Shown here: positions 33,634 to 41,329 of the stretch, piece after piece
How positions within the stretch are numbered: the stretch's first letter is position 1
How the letters are laid out: each line of letters starts with the position of its first letter
From: Streptomyces eurythermus
Lineage (GTDB): Bacteria; Actinomycetota; Actinomycetes; Streptomycetales; Streptomycetaceae
DNA: 64,000 bases
NCBI RefSeq assembly: GCF_014649115.1
Contig: NZ_BMSK01000020.1
Coordinates: forward strand, 103,574 to 167,573
Reading direction: 5' to 3'
Made by a program: the position numbers and the translations under genes
Notes under the pieces: generated by a model
Seen by the model: only the letters and a program-made list of their open reading frames with translations
What the model was told of the DNA's origin: nothing
The model's database searches: none

Positions 33634-34302
33634 TCAGTCGTCGTCGCCGAGGACGGGCTCCGGGAGGGTGCCCGCGTTGTGCTCCAGCAGGCGCCAGCCG
33701 CGGGCGCCCTCGCCGAGCACGGACCAGCAGCAGTTGGAGAGGCCGCCGAGGCTCTCCCAGTGCCGGGACTCCAGGCCGAGGAGCCGGCCGATGGTGGTGC
33801 GGATGGTGCCGCCGTGGCTGACGACGACGAGGGTGCCGTCCTCGGGCAGCTTCTCGGCGTGCCGCAGCACGACGGGGGCGGCGCGGTCGGCGACCTCGGT
33901 CTCCAGTTCGCCGCCGCCGCGGCGGACCGCTTCCCCGCGCTTCCAGGCGGCGTACTCCTCGCCGTGGCGGGCGATGATCTCCTCGTGCGTCAGCCCCTGC
34001 CAGACGCCCGCGTAGGTCTCACGCAGGCCCTCCTCGCGGGTGACGTCGAGGCCGGTGAGGGCGGCCAGCTCGGCGGCCGTGTGCGCGGCCCGCCGCAGGT
34101 CCGACGAGACGATCGCGTCGGGCCGCAGGGAGGCGAGCAGCCGGGCGGCCCGGCGGGCCTGGCCCAGGCCCGTCTCGGTCAGCTCGACGTCCGTGGTGCC
34201 CTGGAAGCGCCGCTCGACGTTCCAGGAGGTCTGGCCGTGCCGCCACAGGATGATGCGGCGGCCCCGGCCCGTGCGGTCGGTCACCTCACCCGTGGCGCTC
34301 AT
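33634..34302 (-). CDS. Histidine phosphatase family protein (phosphoglycerate-mutase-like)
   Basis: 222 residues from ATG 34302. The phosphohistidine motif LWRHGQTSWN (RHG) is near residue 21, SSDLRRAAHTA follows, ETYAGVWQGLTHEEI supplies the catalytic Glu region, and VVSHGGTIRTTIG carries the second catalytic His. The start codon shares one base with the rsfS stop, so it is coupled to rsfS. Substrate unknown; in mycobacteria a phosphatase at this position (after nadD and rsfS) has been called a glucosyl-3-phosphoglycerate phosphatase (GpgP), a possible assignment here from synteny only. Confidence 0.9.
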   Translation of the reverse strand: MSATGEVTDRTGRGRRIILWRHGQTSWNVERRFQGTTDVELTETGLGQARRAARLLASLRPDAIVSSDLRRAAHTAAELAALTGLDVTREEGLRETYAGVWQGLTHEEIIARHGEEYAAWKRGEAVRRGGGELETEVADRAAPVVLRHAEKLPEDGTLVVVSHGGTIRTTIGRLLGLESRHWESLGGLSNCCWSVLGEGARGWRLLEHNAGTLPEPVLGDDD

Positions 34303-34745
34303 CACCACTCCCCGCCCGGCTCCTGGTCGGCCTCGGCGGCCTGGAGCCTGGCGTGCTCCTCGGCCTTGCCGCGGGTGGCCTTGGCGTCGGCGGGCAGCTC
34401 GATCTCCGGGCAGTCCTTCCACAGCCGCTCCAGGGCGTAGAAGACCCGCTCCTCGCTGTGCTGGACGTGCACGACGATGTCGACGTAGTCGAGGAGGACC
34501 CAGCGGGCCTCCCGGTCGCCCTCGCGACGGACCGGCTTGGCGCCGAGTTCCTTCTGCAGGCGCTCCTCGATCTCGTCGACGATGGCCTTGACCTGGCGGT
34601 CGTTCGGCGCGGACGCGAGCAGGAAGGCGTCCGTGATCGACAGTACGTCGCTCACGTCGTAGGCGATGACGTCGTGGGCGAGCTTGTCGGCCGCCGCCTG
34701 GGCGGCGGTGTTGATGAGCTCAAGGGAACGGTCTGTGGCGGTCAC
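34302..34745 (-). CDS. rsfS: Ribosome silencing factor RsfS
   Basis: 147 residues from GTG 34745. The RsfS/Iojap core is clear: LELINTAAQAAADKLAHDVIAYDVSDV, TDAFLLASAPNDRQVKAIVDEIEE and WVLLDYVDIVVHVQ. RsfS binds L14 of the 50S subunit and blocks 30S joining under starvation. A C-terminal tail of about 35 charged residues exceeds the usual 110-120. It lies in the nadD-LCP-rsfS-phosphatase run. Confidence 0.95.
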   Translation of the reverse strand: MTATDRSLELINTAAQAAADKLAHDVIAYDVSDVLSITDAFLLASAPNDRQVKAIVDEIEERLQKELGAKPVRREGDREARWVLLDYVDIVVHVQHSEERVFYALERLWKDCPEIELPADAKATRGKAEEHARLQAAEADQEPGGEW

Positions 34746-34873
34746 TACATGGCTTTCCGTCGGCGGTCTTTTGTCATCAAGGGTCTCACGGACCGCCCGG
34801 CACACCCCACGGGATTACGGGCGGCACCCGGGGGCTCGCGGGCCGCGCTCCGCCGGGGAGCGCGGCCCCCGGG

Positions 34874-36685
34874 TCAGGACGAGGACGGCTTGTAGTCGCG
34901 GCCGAGGACCACCGAGACGTCGGCGCCGGAGGAGACGGTGCCCTTGGTGACGGAGCCGGCGGGCAGGCCGAGGGTCTTGGCGACCTCGGCGGCCTTGGCC
35001 TGGTCGGCGGCGTCCGCGTAGGTCACCTTGGAGGTGGCCTCGGTGCCGGAGGCGCTGCCGCCCTCCAGGAAGGTGAAGCCGCCGTTGAGGAGTACGACGC
35101 GGGCCTTCTCCGTGTCGTCCTTCACACCGGTGGCGTTCTGGACGGAGACCCGGACCGCGGAGCCGGCGCCGGGGCTCTTCGCGGTGCCGCCGAGGATGTC
35201 CTTCACCACGCTGTCACTCGTCTCGGCGCTGAGTGTGCCGTCGGGCCGCACGGGCAGCAGGGCGGTCTTGTAGTCGCCGCTCTTGGCCAGGTCTGCGAGC
35301 CTGGCGAGGAAGGTGCCGAGGTCCTTGTCGGTGAGCGGCGGATCGAGGATCTGCGCGAGCGTCTGGACGGTGACGGTGGCGGCGGCCGGGTCGGAGGACA
35401 TCTTGCGCAGCACGCCCTGCATGACCTGGCCGAACCGCTGGAGCTGGGCGTTGTCGGACTCTCCGGAGGCACGGTAGGTCGCGTAGGCGACGGCCATCTT
35501 GCCGCTGAGGGTCTGGTCCCGGCCCTTGTGGACGAGCGGCGCGGCGCCCTTCTTCTTGGCGTCCGGGTCCGGCACGTCGGTGTCGGTGTCGATCTCGATG
35601 TTGCCGACGAGGTCGACGAGGTTCTGCAGGTAGGGGGTGTCGAGCCGCCAGCTGCCCTGGATGCTGGTGCCGAGGACGGTGTCGAGCTGGTCGCGGGTGC
35701 CGGAGGTGTCGTCGTCGTCCACGGACTTGGCGAGGGTCGTGGTGGAGCCGTCGTCGCCGGTCAGGGCCAGGGAGTTGGGCAGCAGGACCGTGGTGCCCTG
35801 CTTGGTGGTGGTGTTGTCGACCAGCAGCGCCGTGGAGGTGCCGCCCTTGACGGTGTTGTGCAGGTGGACGACGAGCACATCGCGTTTCTGGGCGGTGACC
35901 GGGGCGGCGGTGCCGGCCGGGCCGCCGGAGGACAGGCCGGGCAGCTTCCCGGCGTACCAGAGGTAGCCGACCCCGCCGGCCGCGACGACGGCGAGGACGA
36001 CGAGCAGGGCGATGAGCCGGCTGCGGGCGCGGCGGCGGGCCTCCTCGCGGCGCTCGGTGCGGTTCTCGGTGAACTTCAGCCAGTCGATGACGTCCTCGGA
36101 GTCACCGTCCGGCTCCTCGACGAAGGCGAACTGTTCGGTGCGGTAGTCCGGCGCCTCGGCCCCGGGCCCGGTGTCCTCGGCGGTCGTGCCGCCTCGCCCC
36201 GCCGGACCGTCCTGCGCGGCCGGGGTGTCCTCGGCGGGGCCGGCCTGCTGCGGGATGTAGGCGGTCTGCTCGGCGACCCTGGGCTGCCGGCCGCCGCTCG
36301 CGGCCTGCCCGTAGGGGTCGTAGCCGCCGGTGTCCTGCGGTGCGGTACCGGTGCCGGTGCCGTACGGGTCGTAGGGGTCGTACGGGGCCTGGGACCCGTA
36401 GGGGTCCTGAGGGACGTAGGAGTCGTGGGTGGGGTACGGGTCCTGCGTGGCGTACGGGTCGTAGGCGGGCTGCTGGTGGCCGGTGGCGTACGGGTCGTAG
36501 CCGTAGCCCTGCTGCTGGGCGTAGGGGTCGTAGGCCGCCGGCTGGGGCTGCGGGACCTGCTGGGCCTGGGGAGCCTGCTCGGCCGGTACCTGCCGGTACA
36601 CGGGCCGGCCGTACTCGTCGTAGCCGACGACTTCGTACGGAACGGCGCCGTAGCCCGCGTCACCCGCGTCGTATCGGTCGTTCAC
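34874..36685 (-). CDS. LytR-CpsA-Psr (LCP)-type wall-polymer ligase with LytR_C domain
   Basis: 603 residues from GTG 36685, preceded by GAGGGG. The first 200 residues are Tyr/Pro/Gln-rich, with many YDPYA/YDPYG units and basic flanks, followed by a transmembrane helix (LIALLVVLAVVAAGGVGYLW). The outer part resembles a divergent LCP domain (VLVVHLHNT, STALLVDNTTTKQGTTVLLPNSL, LQNLVDLVGNIEI, MAVAYATYR) and ends in a LytR_C domain (VRVSVQNATGVKDDTEKARVVLLNGGF). LCP enzymes attach teichoic-acid-like polymers to peptidoglycan. I recall an LCP gene at this position in S. coelicolor named PdtA (polydiglycosylphosphate transferase); that link is from memory. Confidence 0.82.
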   Translation of the reverse strand: MNDRYDAGDAGYGAVPYEVVGYDEYGRPVYRQVPAEQAPQAQQVPQPQPAAYDPYAQQQGYGYDPYATGHQQPAYDPYATQDPYPTHDSYVPQDPYGSQAPYDPYDPYGTGTGTAPQDTGGYDPYGQAASGGRQPRVAEQTAYIPQQAGPAEDTPAAQDGPAGRGGTTAEDTGPGAEAPDYRTEQFAFVEEPDGDSEDVIDWLKFTENRTERREEARRRARSRLIALLVVLAVVAAGGVGYLWYAGKLPGLSSGGPAGTAAPVTAQKRDVLVVHLHNTVKGGTSTALLVDNTTTKQGTTVLLPNSLALTGDDGSTTTLAKSVDDDDTSGTRDQLDTVLGTSIQGSWRLDTPYLQNLVDLVGNIEIDTDTDVPDPDAKKKGAAPLVHKGRDQTLSGKMAVAYATYRASGESDNAQLQRFGQVMQGVLRKMSSDPAAATVTVQTLAQILDPPLTDKDLGTFLARLADLAKSGDYKTALLPVRPDGTLSAETSDSVVKDILGGTAKSPGAGSAVRVSVQNATGVKDDTEKARVVLLNGGFTFLEGGSASGTEATSKVTYADAADQAKAAEVAKTLGLPAGSVTKGTVSSGADVSVVLGRDYKPSSS

Positions 36686-36701
36686 CGGTGCCCCTCTCGG
36701 C

Positions 36702-37388
36702 TCACTCGCCGCGGTACAGCTCGCGCTTGTCGATGTAGCGCACGACTCCGTCCGGGACCATGTACCAGATGGGGTCGCCCTTGGCGACTCGCGCGCGGCA
36801 GTCCGTGGAGGAGATGGCGAGGGCCGGCACCTCGACCAGCGAGACACCGCCTTCCGGCAGGCCCGGGTCGGTCAGGTGGTGGCCGGGGCGGGTGACGCCG
36901 ATGAAGTGCGCGTAGGAGAACAGTTCCTCGGAGTTGTGCCAGGTCAGCAGCTGGGCGAGGGCGTCGGCGCCGGTGATGAAGAAGAGGTCGGTGTCCGGGT
37001 TGAGGGCACGCAGGTCGCGCAGGGTGTCGACGGTGTAGGTGGGGCCGCCGCGGTCGATGTCGATGCGGCTGACGGAGAACTGCGGGTTCTCGGCGGTCGC
37101 GATGACCGTCATCAGATAGCGGTCCTCGGCCGGGGAGACCCTGCGGTGCGACTTCTGCCACGGCTCGCCGGTGGGGACGAAGACCACCTCGTCCAGCTGG
37201 AACTGCGCGGCGACCTCGCTGGCCGCCACCAGGTGCCCGTGGTGGATCGGGTCGAAAGTCCCGCCCATGACGCCCAGGCGCCGCTTGCCCGTGTGGGCGG
37301 GGGCGTGGCCCGGTCCGTGCTGCGGGCGCTTCACCGTGTCGTCGGCCGTCTCGCGCGCCGGACCGGTAGGCATGTCCTGCTCTCCCAT
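36702..37388 (-). CDS. nadD: Nicotinate-nucleotide adenylyltransferase
   Basis: 228 residues from ATG 37388 (MGEQDMPTG); an in-frame ATG at 37373 has GGAG about 9 bases upstream and is a valid alternative. The nucleotidyltransferase fingerprint GVMGGTFDPIHHGHLVAA and the C-terminal ISSTDCRARVAKGDPI motif are intact. NadD adenylates nicotinate mononucleotide to deamido-NAD in NAD synthesis. It is upstream of the LCP gene with a 16 bp gap, in an operon with rsfS and a histidine phosphatase. Confidence 0.97.
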   Translation of the reverse strand: MGEQDMPTGPARETADDTVKRPQHGPGHAPAHTGKRRLGVMGGTFDPIHHGHLVAASEVAAQFQLDEVVFVPTGEPWQKSHRRVSPAEDRYLMTVIATAENPQFSVSRIDIDRGGPTYTVDTLRDLRALNPDTDLFFITGADALAQLLTWHNSEELFSYAHFIGVTRPGHHLTDPGLPEGGVSLVEVPALAISSTDCRARVAKGDPIWYMVPDGVVRYIDKRELYRGE

Positions 37389-37444
37389 GCGTGCAGACCC
37401 TACCGGCCCGGCCTCGAACGTCCGGCCGGGGACGGGGTCCCCGC

Positions 37445-37609
37445 TCAGCGGTCGCGGTTGAAGCGCGTGGTGATCCACAGCAGCAGGAGCAGGATGACCA
37501 GGGCGCTGCCGCCGGTGATGGCCGGGTTCAGGCTGTTGTGGTTTCCGCCGTGCTCCTCGCCCTCGGCGGCGAGGGTGACCAACTGGGCTGCGGCGCTGTG
37601 GAAGCTCAT
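37445..37609 (-). CDS. 54-residue single-pass membrane protein
   Basis: MSFHSAAAQLVTLAAEG at the N terminus, then a Gly/His/Asn stretch (EEHGGNHNSLNP), one transmembrane helix (GGSALVILLLLLWITT) and a basic end RFNRDR. The likely topology has the N terminus outside and the basic C terminus inside. No named domain. A second 54-residue protein with the same layout lies 166 bp upstream. It was found by reading the minus strand in the gap between nadD and the M48 gene. Confidence 0.7.
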   Translation of the reverse strand: MSFHSAAAQLVTLAAEGEEHGGNHNSLNPAITGGSALVILLLLLWITTRFNRDR

Positions 37610-37775
37610 CTTCGGCAGGACCTATCGCGTGTGGGCGGAATAAAGATGTCGGCTCATCGTAAGCGGGCGGCCGTGCGGCGATCACGTCGACTCCGCCGTT
37701 GGGGACGCGGGGGCGCCGGCGGCCGGCCCCGGCGAAGGGCGTTCGCCGCGGACGGGAGGGAACTTCCGGCGCGCG

Positions 37776-37940
37776 TCAGTCGTCCTTGCGCTTGTAGCCG
37801 CGCAACAGGAACCAGGCGGTCAGCGCACAGCCGAGGACCATCACGACCAGCACGACACGGAGCAGGTTGCCCGTCCCGTGCTGCTGGACGGCGCTCGTGG
37901 CGGCCTCGGTCAGCCGGGCGGCTGCGGGGTGGTGCTCCAT
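37776..37940 (-). CDS. 54-residue single-pass membrane protein, paralogue-like
   Basis: MEHHPAAARLTEAATSAVQQ, then HGTGN, a transmembrane helix (VVLVVMVLGCALTAWFLL) and the basic end RGYKRKDD. AAGGAG lies about 8 bases upstream of the ATG. It has the same length and layout as the protein at 37445-37609 and faces the M48 peptidase gene divergently with about 100 bp between starts. Function unknown. Confidence 0.72.
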   Translation of the reverse strand: MEHHPAAARLTEAATSAVQQHGTGNLLRVVLVVMVLGCALTAWFLLRGYKRKDD

Positions 37941-38043
37941 GGCGGGGACTCCTTCGGGTGTACTGCCCGTCCACGGTATCTCCGCCTAGGCTGGGCCCCG
38001 CCTCGGGGGCGCGGTGGGCACTGACACGCACATGGGGGAAGAC

Positions 38044-39126
38044 ATGTCCGACGACGGCCGGCAGCAGGCGGGGCACGAGCGGCTGCCCGGCAGACAGCGC
38101 AGGCGTTTCCCGGGGATCTCCTCGCGGGCGTACGAGCACCCGGCGGACCGTTCGGCGCTGGTCGCGCTGCGCAAGCTGAGCGGGTTCGACACCGTGTTCA
38201 AGGCGCTCAGCGGGCTGCTGCCGGAGCGGAGCCTGAGGCTGCTGTTCCTGTCCGACTCGGTACGGGTCTCCGAGCGGCAGTTCTCCCACCTGCACGACAT
38301 GCTGCTGGACGCCTGTTACATCCTGGACCTGGAGAAGGTCCCGCTGATGTACGTCACGCAGGATCCGCGGCCGAGCGCGATGTGCGTCGGCCTGGACGAG
38401 CCGATCATCGTGCTCAGCACGGGGCTGGTGGAGCTCCTCGACGAGGAGGAGATGCGGGCGGTCATCGGGCACGAGGTGGGGCACGCGCTGTCCGGGCACT
38501 CGGTGTACCGCACGGTCCTGCTGTTCCTGACCAGCCTCGCGGTGAAGGTCGCGTGGATCCCGCTCGGCAGTCTCGCGGTCACGGCGATCGTCACGGCGCT
38601 GCGGGAGTGGTTCCGCAAGTCGGAGCTGTCCGCCGACCGGGCGGGCCTGCTGGTGGGCCAGGACGTACGGGCCTCGATGCGGGGCCTGATGAAGACGGCG
38701 GGCGGCAACCACCTGCACGAGATGAACGTGGACGCGTTCCTGGAGCAGGCCGAGGAGTACGAGTCCGGCGGTGACCTGCGCGACTCCGTGCTGAAGATCC
38801 TGAACGTGCTGCCCCGGTCCCACCCGTTCACCACCGTGCGGGCCGCCGAGCTGAAGAAGTGGGCCGAGTCGCGGGACTACCAGCGGATCATGGACGGCCA
38901 CTACCCGCGGCGCGGCGAGGACAAGGACGCCTCCGTCAGCGACTCCTTCCGCGAGTCGGCGGCCGGCTACGCGAACGATGTGAAGAGCTCCAAGGACCCG
39001 CTGATGAAGCTGGTCACGGACCTCGCGGGTGGCGCGGGCGACCTGGGCGGCCGGGTCCGGCGCGGCTTCGACGGCTTCCGCAGCCCTCCGCCGGCCGCGG
39101 GGGACACACCGGGCACGGACGCGTAG
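38044..39126 (+). CDS. M48 family metallopeptidase (HtpX-like)
   Basis: 360 residues from ATG 38044. Zinc motif HEVGH (IGHEVGHALSGHSVY) is intact, with the third ligand region SELSADRAGLLVG. Two hydrophobic segments follow HEVGH (VLLFLTSLAVKVAWIPLGSL), suggesting membrane association. The N-terminal 20 residues are hydrophilic. HtpX-like peptidases act in membrane protein quality control. Followed by a degenerate tandem repeat region. Confidence 0.9.
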   Translation: MSDDGRQQAGHERLPGRQRRRFPGISSRAYEHPADRSALVALRKLSGFDTVFKALSGLLPERSLRLLFLSDSVRVSERQFSHLHDMLLDACYILDLEKVPLMYVTQDPRPSAMCVGLDEPIIVLSTGLVELLDEEEMRAVIGHEVGHALSGHSVYRTVLLFLTSLAVKVAWIPLGSLAVTAIVTALREWFRKSELSADRAGLLVGQDVRASMRGLMKTAGGNHLHEMNVDAFLEQAEEYESGGDLRDSVLKILNVLPRSHPFTTVRAAELKKWAESRDYQRIMDGHYPRRGEDKDASVSDSFRESAAGYANDVKSSKDPLMKLVTDLAGGAGDLGGRVRRGFDGFRSPPPAAGDTPGTDA

Positions 39127-39474
39127 CCCGGCCTCCCGCCTCCGCCTCGGCGGCCTTCTCGGAGCGCGGCCGACAGTCCTCGCGAGTCACGGCCGGCGCC
39201 CCTCGCGGGGGTCGCGGCCGGCGCCCCTCGCGGGGCCACGGCCCGGCAGCCCTCCCCGGAGCGCGTCCGGTACCTCTCCGCCTGCATGTGGCCGACGCCC
39301 TCCGGCAACACGGCCCGCGGCCCTCCCAGAGCGCGGCCGACACCTCCCCGGCGGCCCGTGGCCTACGCCCTCCCAGCAACCCTCCCCGCAGCGCGTCCGG
39401 CACCCTTCGCCGGGTCGCGGCCGGCGGCCTCCCGGAGCACGTCCGGCACCCCTCGCAGTGCCGGCCGGCAGGCC
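39127..39474. repeat. Non-coding degenerate ~25 bp tandem repeat array
   Basis: Between the M48 gene and the convergent membrane protein gene there are about a dozen imperfect units built on (G/T)CCGGC(A/G)CCCCTCsCGGAGCGCG (clearest from about 39155 to 39470). Spacing of the CCCTC cores is 22-26 bp. No gene is credible here: reading frames in it are Arg/Pro/Gly-rich on both strands. Confidence 0.7.
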
Positions 39475-40545
39475 TCATGCGCTCGGTTGCGCCCCCGTGG
39501 CCAGCGTTCCGCAGACGGACGCCGGGCTGTCCGTGTCGTAGGGGTTGGTGCCCGCGGGGCGGCCCGTCCCGGCCGTCTGGCCGGCGAGGAGGGGCCGCAG
39601 GTAGGCCGAGGCGTCCTCGGCGCAGGCGAGGGGGCCCGCCTGGACGTAGGCCGCGAGCAGCTGGACCTGGCGGGTGCGCAGGTCGTCGCGGTCCAGGTGG
39701 AACGTCAGCTCGCGGCGGACCGTGAAGAGGGACGCGGGGGCCCGCGAGGCGGCGCCGGTGGGGCGCAGGGCGTAGACGAAGGTGTGGTCGGCGGAGACCT
39801 CCAGCGTCGCCGCGTCGGCCTCGGTGACGTGCAGGGAGCCGAAGGCGCGGATCCGGTCGTCGGCCAGCCGGGCCCGCGCGGGGTCGATGCGGACCATCCA
39901 GCCCGTGGACGCGTGCCGCCCGTCCGCGGCGGGGTGGGTGACGCTCCGGTCGAACTGGTCGAGCTGCCCGGAGTCGACCAGGGCGCGGACGGGGCGCACC
40001 TCGCGGCCGGCCAGCACCTCGGGGTGGAGGGAGGAGCGGACGATGTAGTCCTTGACGGCGGTGAGGGCGGTCATCACCTGGCTGTCGGAGAAGTGGGCGG
40101 TGCTGCGCGAGGCCGGCAGCGGGATGCCCTCGGCGCCGATGTCGAAGGGGGCGGCGGGGCTGTGCGTGAACAGCCGCTCGGGGTCGGCGGCGCCGGGCAC
40201 CCTGCCCTGCGGGGCGAGCGGGACGACGGTGGTCCGCAGGGCCTCCACGGACCGGCGGACCGGCGTGGAGCCGTAGGGGTGGCGGACGCCCATGTAGAGG
40301 GCGGTGCCGAAGGCGACGGCGATCAGCAGGGCGAGGACCAGGACCTGCCGGGTGAGCCCGCGGCGCAGGGGCGGGCGGCGGCGCACGGCGGGCGCGTGGT
40401 CGGCCATCCGCTCCGCGGCGGAGGACTCCTGGAGCCGGGCAGCACGGACGAACGACTCGTCGAAGACGACGGATCGGTATTCGTCCTCCGCACCGCCGGG
40501 GCCGCCCTCGGGTGTCCCCTCCGGTGGGTCGCCAGGCCCGCCCAT
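39475..40545 (-). CDS. Membrane-anchored hypothetical protein (shared N-terminal motif)
   Basis: 356 residues from ATG 40545. A cytoplasmic N terminus carries EYRSVVFDESFVRAARLQESSAAER, then a transmembrane helix (LVLALLIAVAFGTALYMGV, about 70-90) and a large external domain (GAADPERLFTHSP, FDIGAEGIPLPASRSTAHFSDSQVMTALTAVKDYIV, ADDRIRAFGSLHVTEAD). Two Cys (PLACAEDA, SVCGTLA) may form a disulphide. I do not recognise the outer domain. The upstream gene (40643-41209) shares the N-terminal motif, and both lie on the same strand. Confidence 0.78.
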   Translation of the reverse strand: MGGPGDPPEGTPEGGPGGAEDEYRSVVFDESFVRAARLQESSAAERMADHAPAVRRRPPLRRGLTRQVLVLALLIAVAFGTALYMGVRHPYGSTPVRRSVEALRTTVVPLAPQGRVPGAADPERLFTHSPAAPFDIGAEGIPLPASRSTAHFSDSQVMTALTAVKDYIVRSSLHPEVLAGREVRPVRALVDSGQLDQFDRSVTHPAADGRHASTGWMVRIDPARARLADDRIRAFGSLHVTEADAATLEVSADHTFVYALRPTGAASRAPASLFTVRRELTFHLDRDDLRTRQVQLLAAYVQAGPLACAEDASAYLRPLLAGQTAGTGRPAGTNPYDTDSPASVCGTLATGAQPSA

Positions 40546-40642
40546 ACCTTCAGAGTAGGTCCGGCGGGCCCCGGGTAAACGCCCGGCTGACGACAACTTC
40601 TGACAGGTTCTCAACAGGCGCGGACGGGGGCTCGAAGGGCGC

Positions 40643-41209
40643 TCAGGGGGAGTGCGGGACGGCCGAGACGGCCGGCCGGGGATGGTCGTCCGAGGCGGCG
40701 GGGGCGGAGGCGGCGTCCTTGCCGACGCCGGTCGAGGCCGGCGCGGGCACCCGGTCGCGGGTGCCCGAGGAGCCTCCCCGGTAGACGGCGGCGAAGGCCA
40801 GGGCGACCATGCCGATGCCCATCACCACGGCCAGGACCCAGGCGACGGGACGGTGCCAGCGGACCTGCTTGCCGTACGGGCCGTGGAAGCCGTCGCCGAG
40901 GACGTAGGCGTCGTCCGGCTCGTCATCGTCGTGATCTTGGCCGAATCGGGCGCCGTCGGGGCCGTAGCCGTCGTCGTGGCGCTCGCCCCGGGCGTGGGCA
41001 CGGCGGGCCTCCGCCTCGGTGGCCTCGGCTCTGGCCTGGGCGGCGGCCAGGAGGCGTTCGACGGCGGACGGTTCATGGACCGTGGCCGCCTGTACGAAGG
41101 CCTCGTCGAAGACCACGGAGGCGAACTCTTCGTCCGACACCCCGTGGTCGTGGTCGTCGTCGGGCTCCCAGCCGTCAGGGAACGGCGTACCCCCCACGTC
41201 CTCCGGCAC
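40643..41209 (-). CDS. Membrane protein with the same SVVFDE-type N-terminal motif
   Basis: About 188 residues from GTG 41209; the open frame extends to a TTG at 41236 and a GTG four codons later is also possible. The N terminus has EEFASVVFDEAFVQAATVHEPSAVER, then an acidic, His-rich linker, one transmembrane helix (WVLAVVMGIGMVALAFAAVY, about 130-150) and a short Ser/Pro/Ala external tail. The motif matches the neighbouring 356-residue protein, with a different outer part. Function unknown. Confidence 0.75.
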   Translation of the reverse strand: MPEDVGGTPFPDGWEPDDDHDHGVSDEEFASVVFDEAFVQAATVHEPSAVERLLAAAQARAEATEAEARRAHARGERHDDGYGPDGARFGQDHDDDEPDDAYVLGDGFHGPYGKQVRWHRPVAWVLAVVMGIGMVALAFAAVYRGGSSGTRDRVPAPASTGVGKDAASAPAASDDHPRPAVSAVPHSP

Positions 41210-41329
41210 GGATCCAGAGTAGACCTGGGGGGTCAATTTGGGCAGACGGTATGGAAATTCGTCTGTCTGGTGGGACGCCTTTCGGCCTGCTTCCCCGGAG
41301 CCGGGTGCGCTCGGCCGGACGGGTGAACC

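Noticed and set aside
39155..39470. Possible CRISPR array
   Set aside because: Units are directly adjacent and degenerate with no constant repeat or unique spacers, and no cas gene is nearby.
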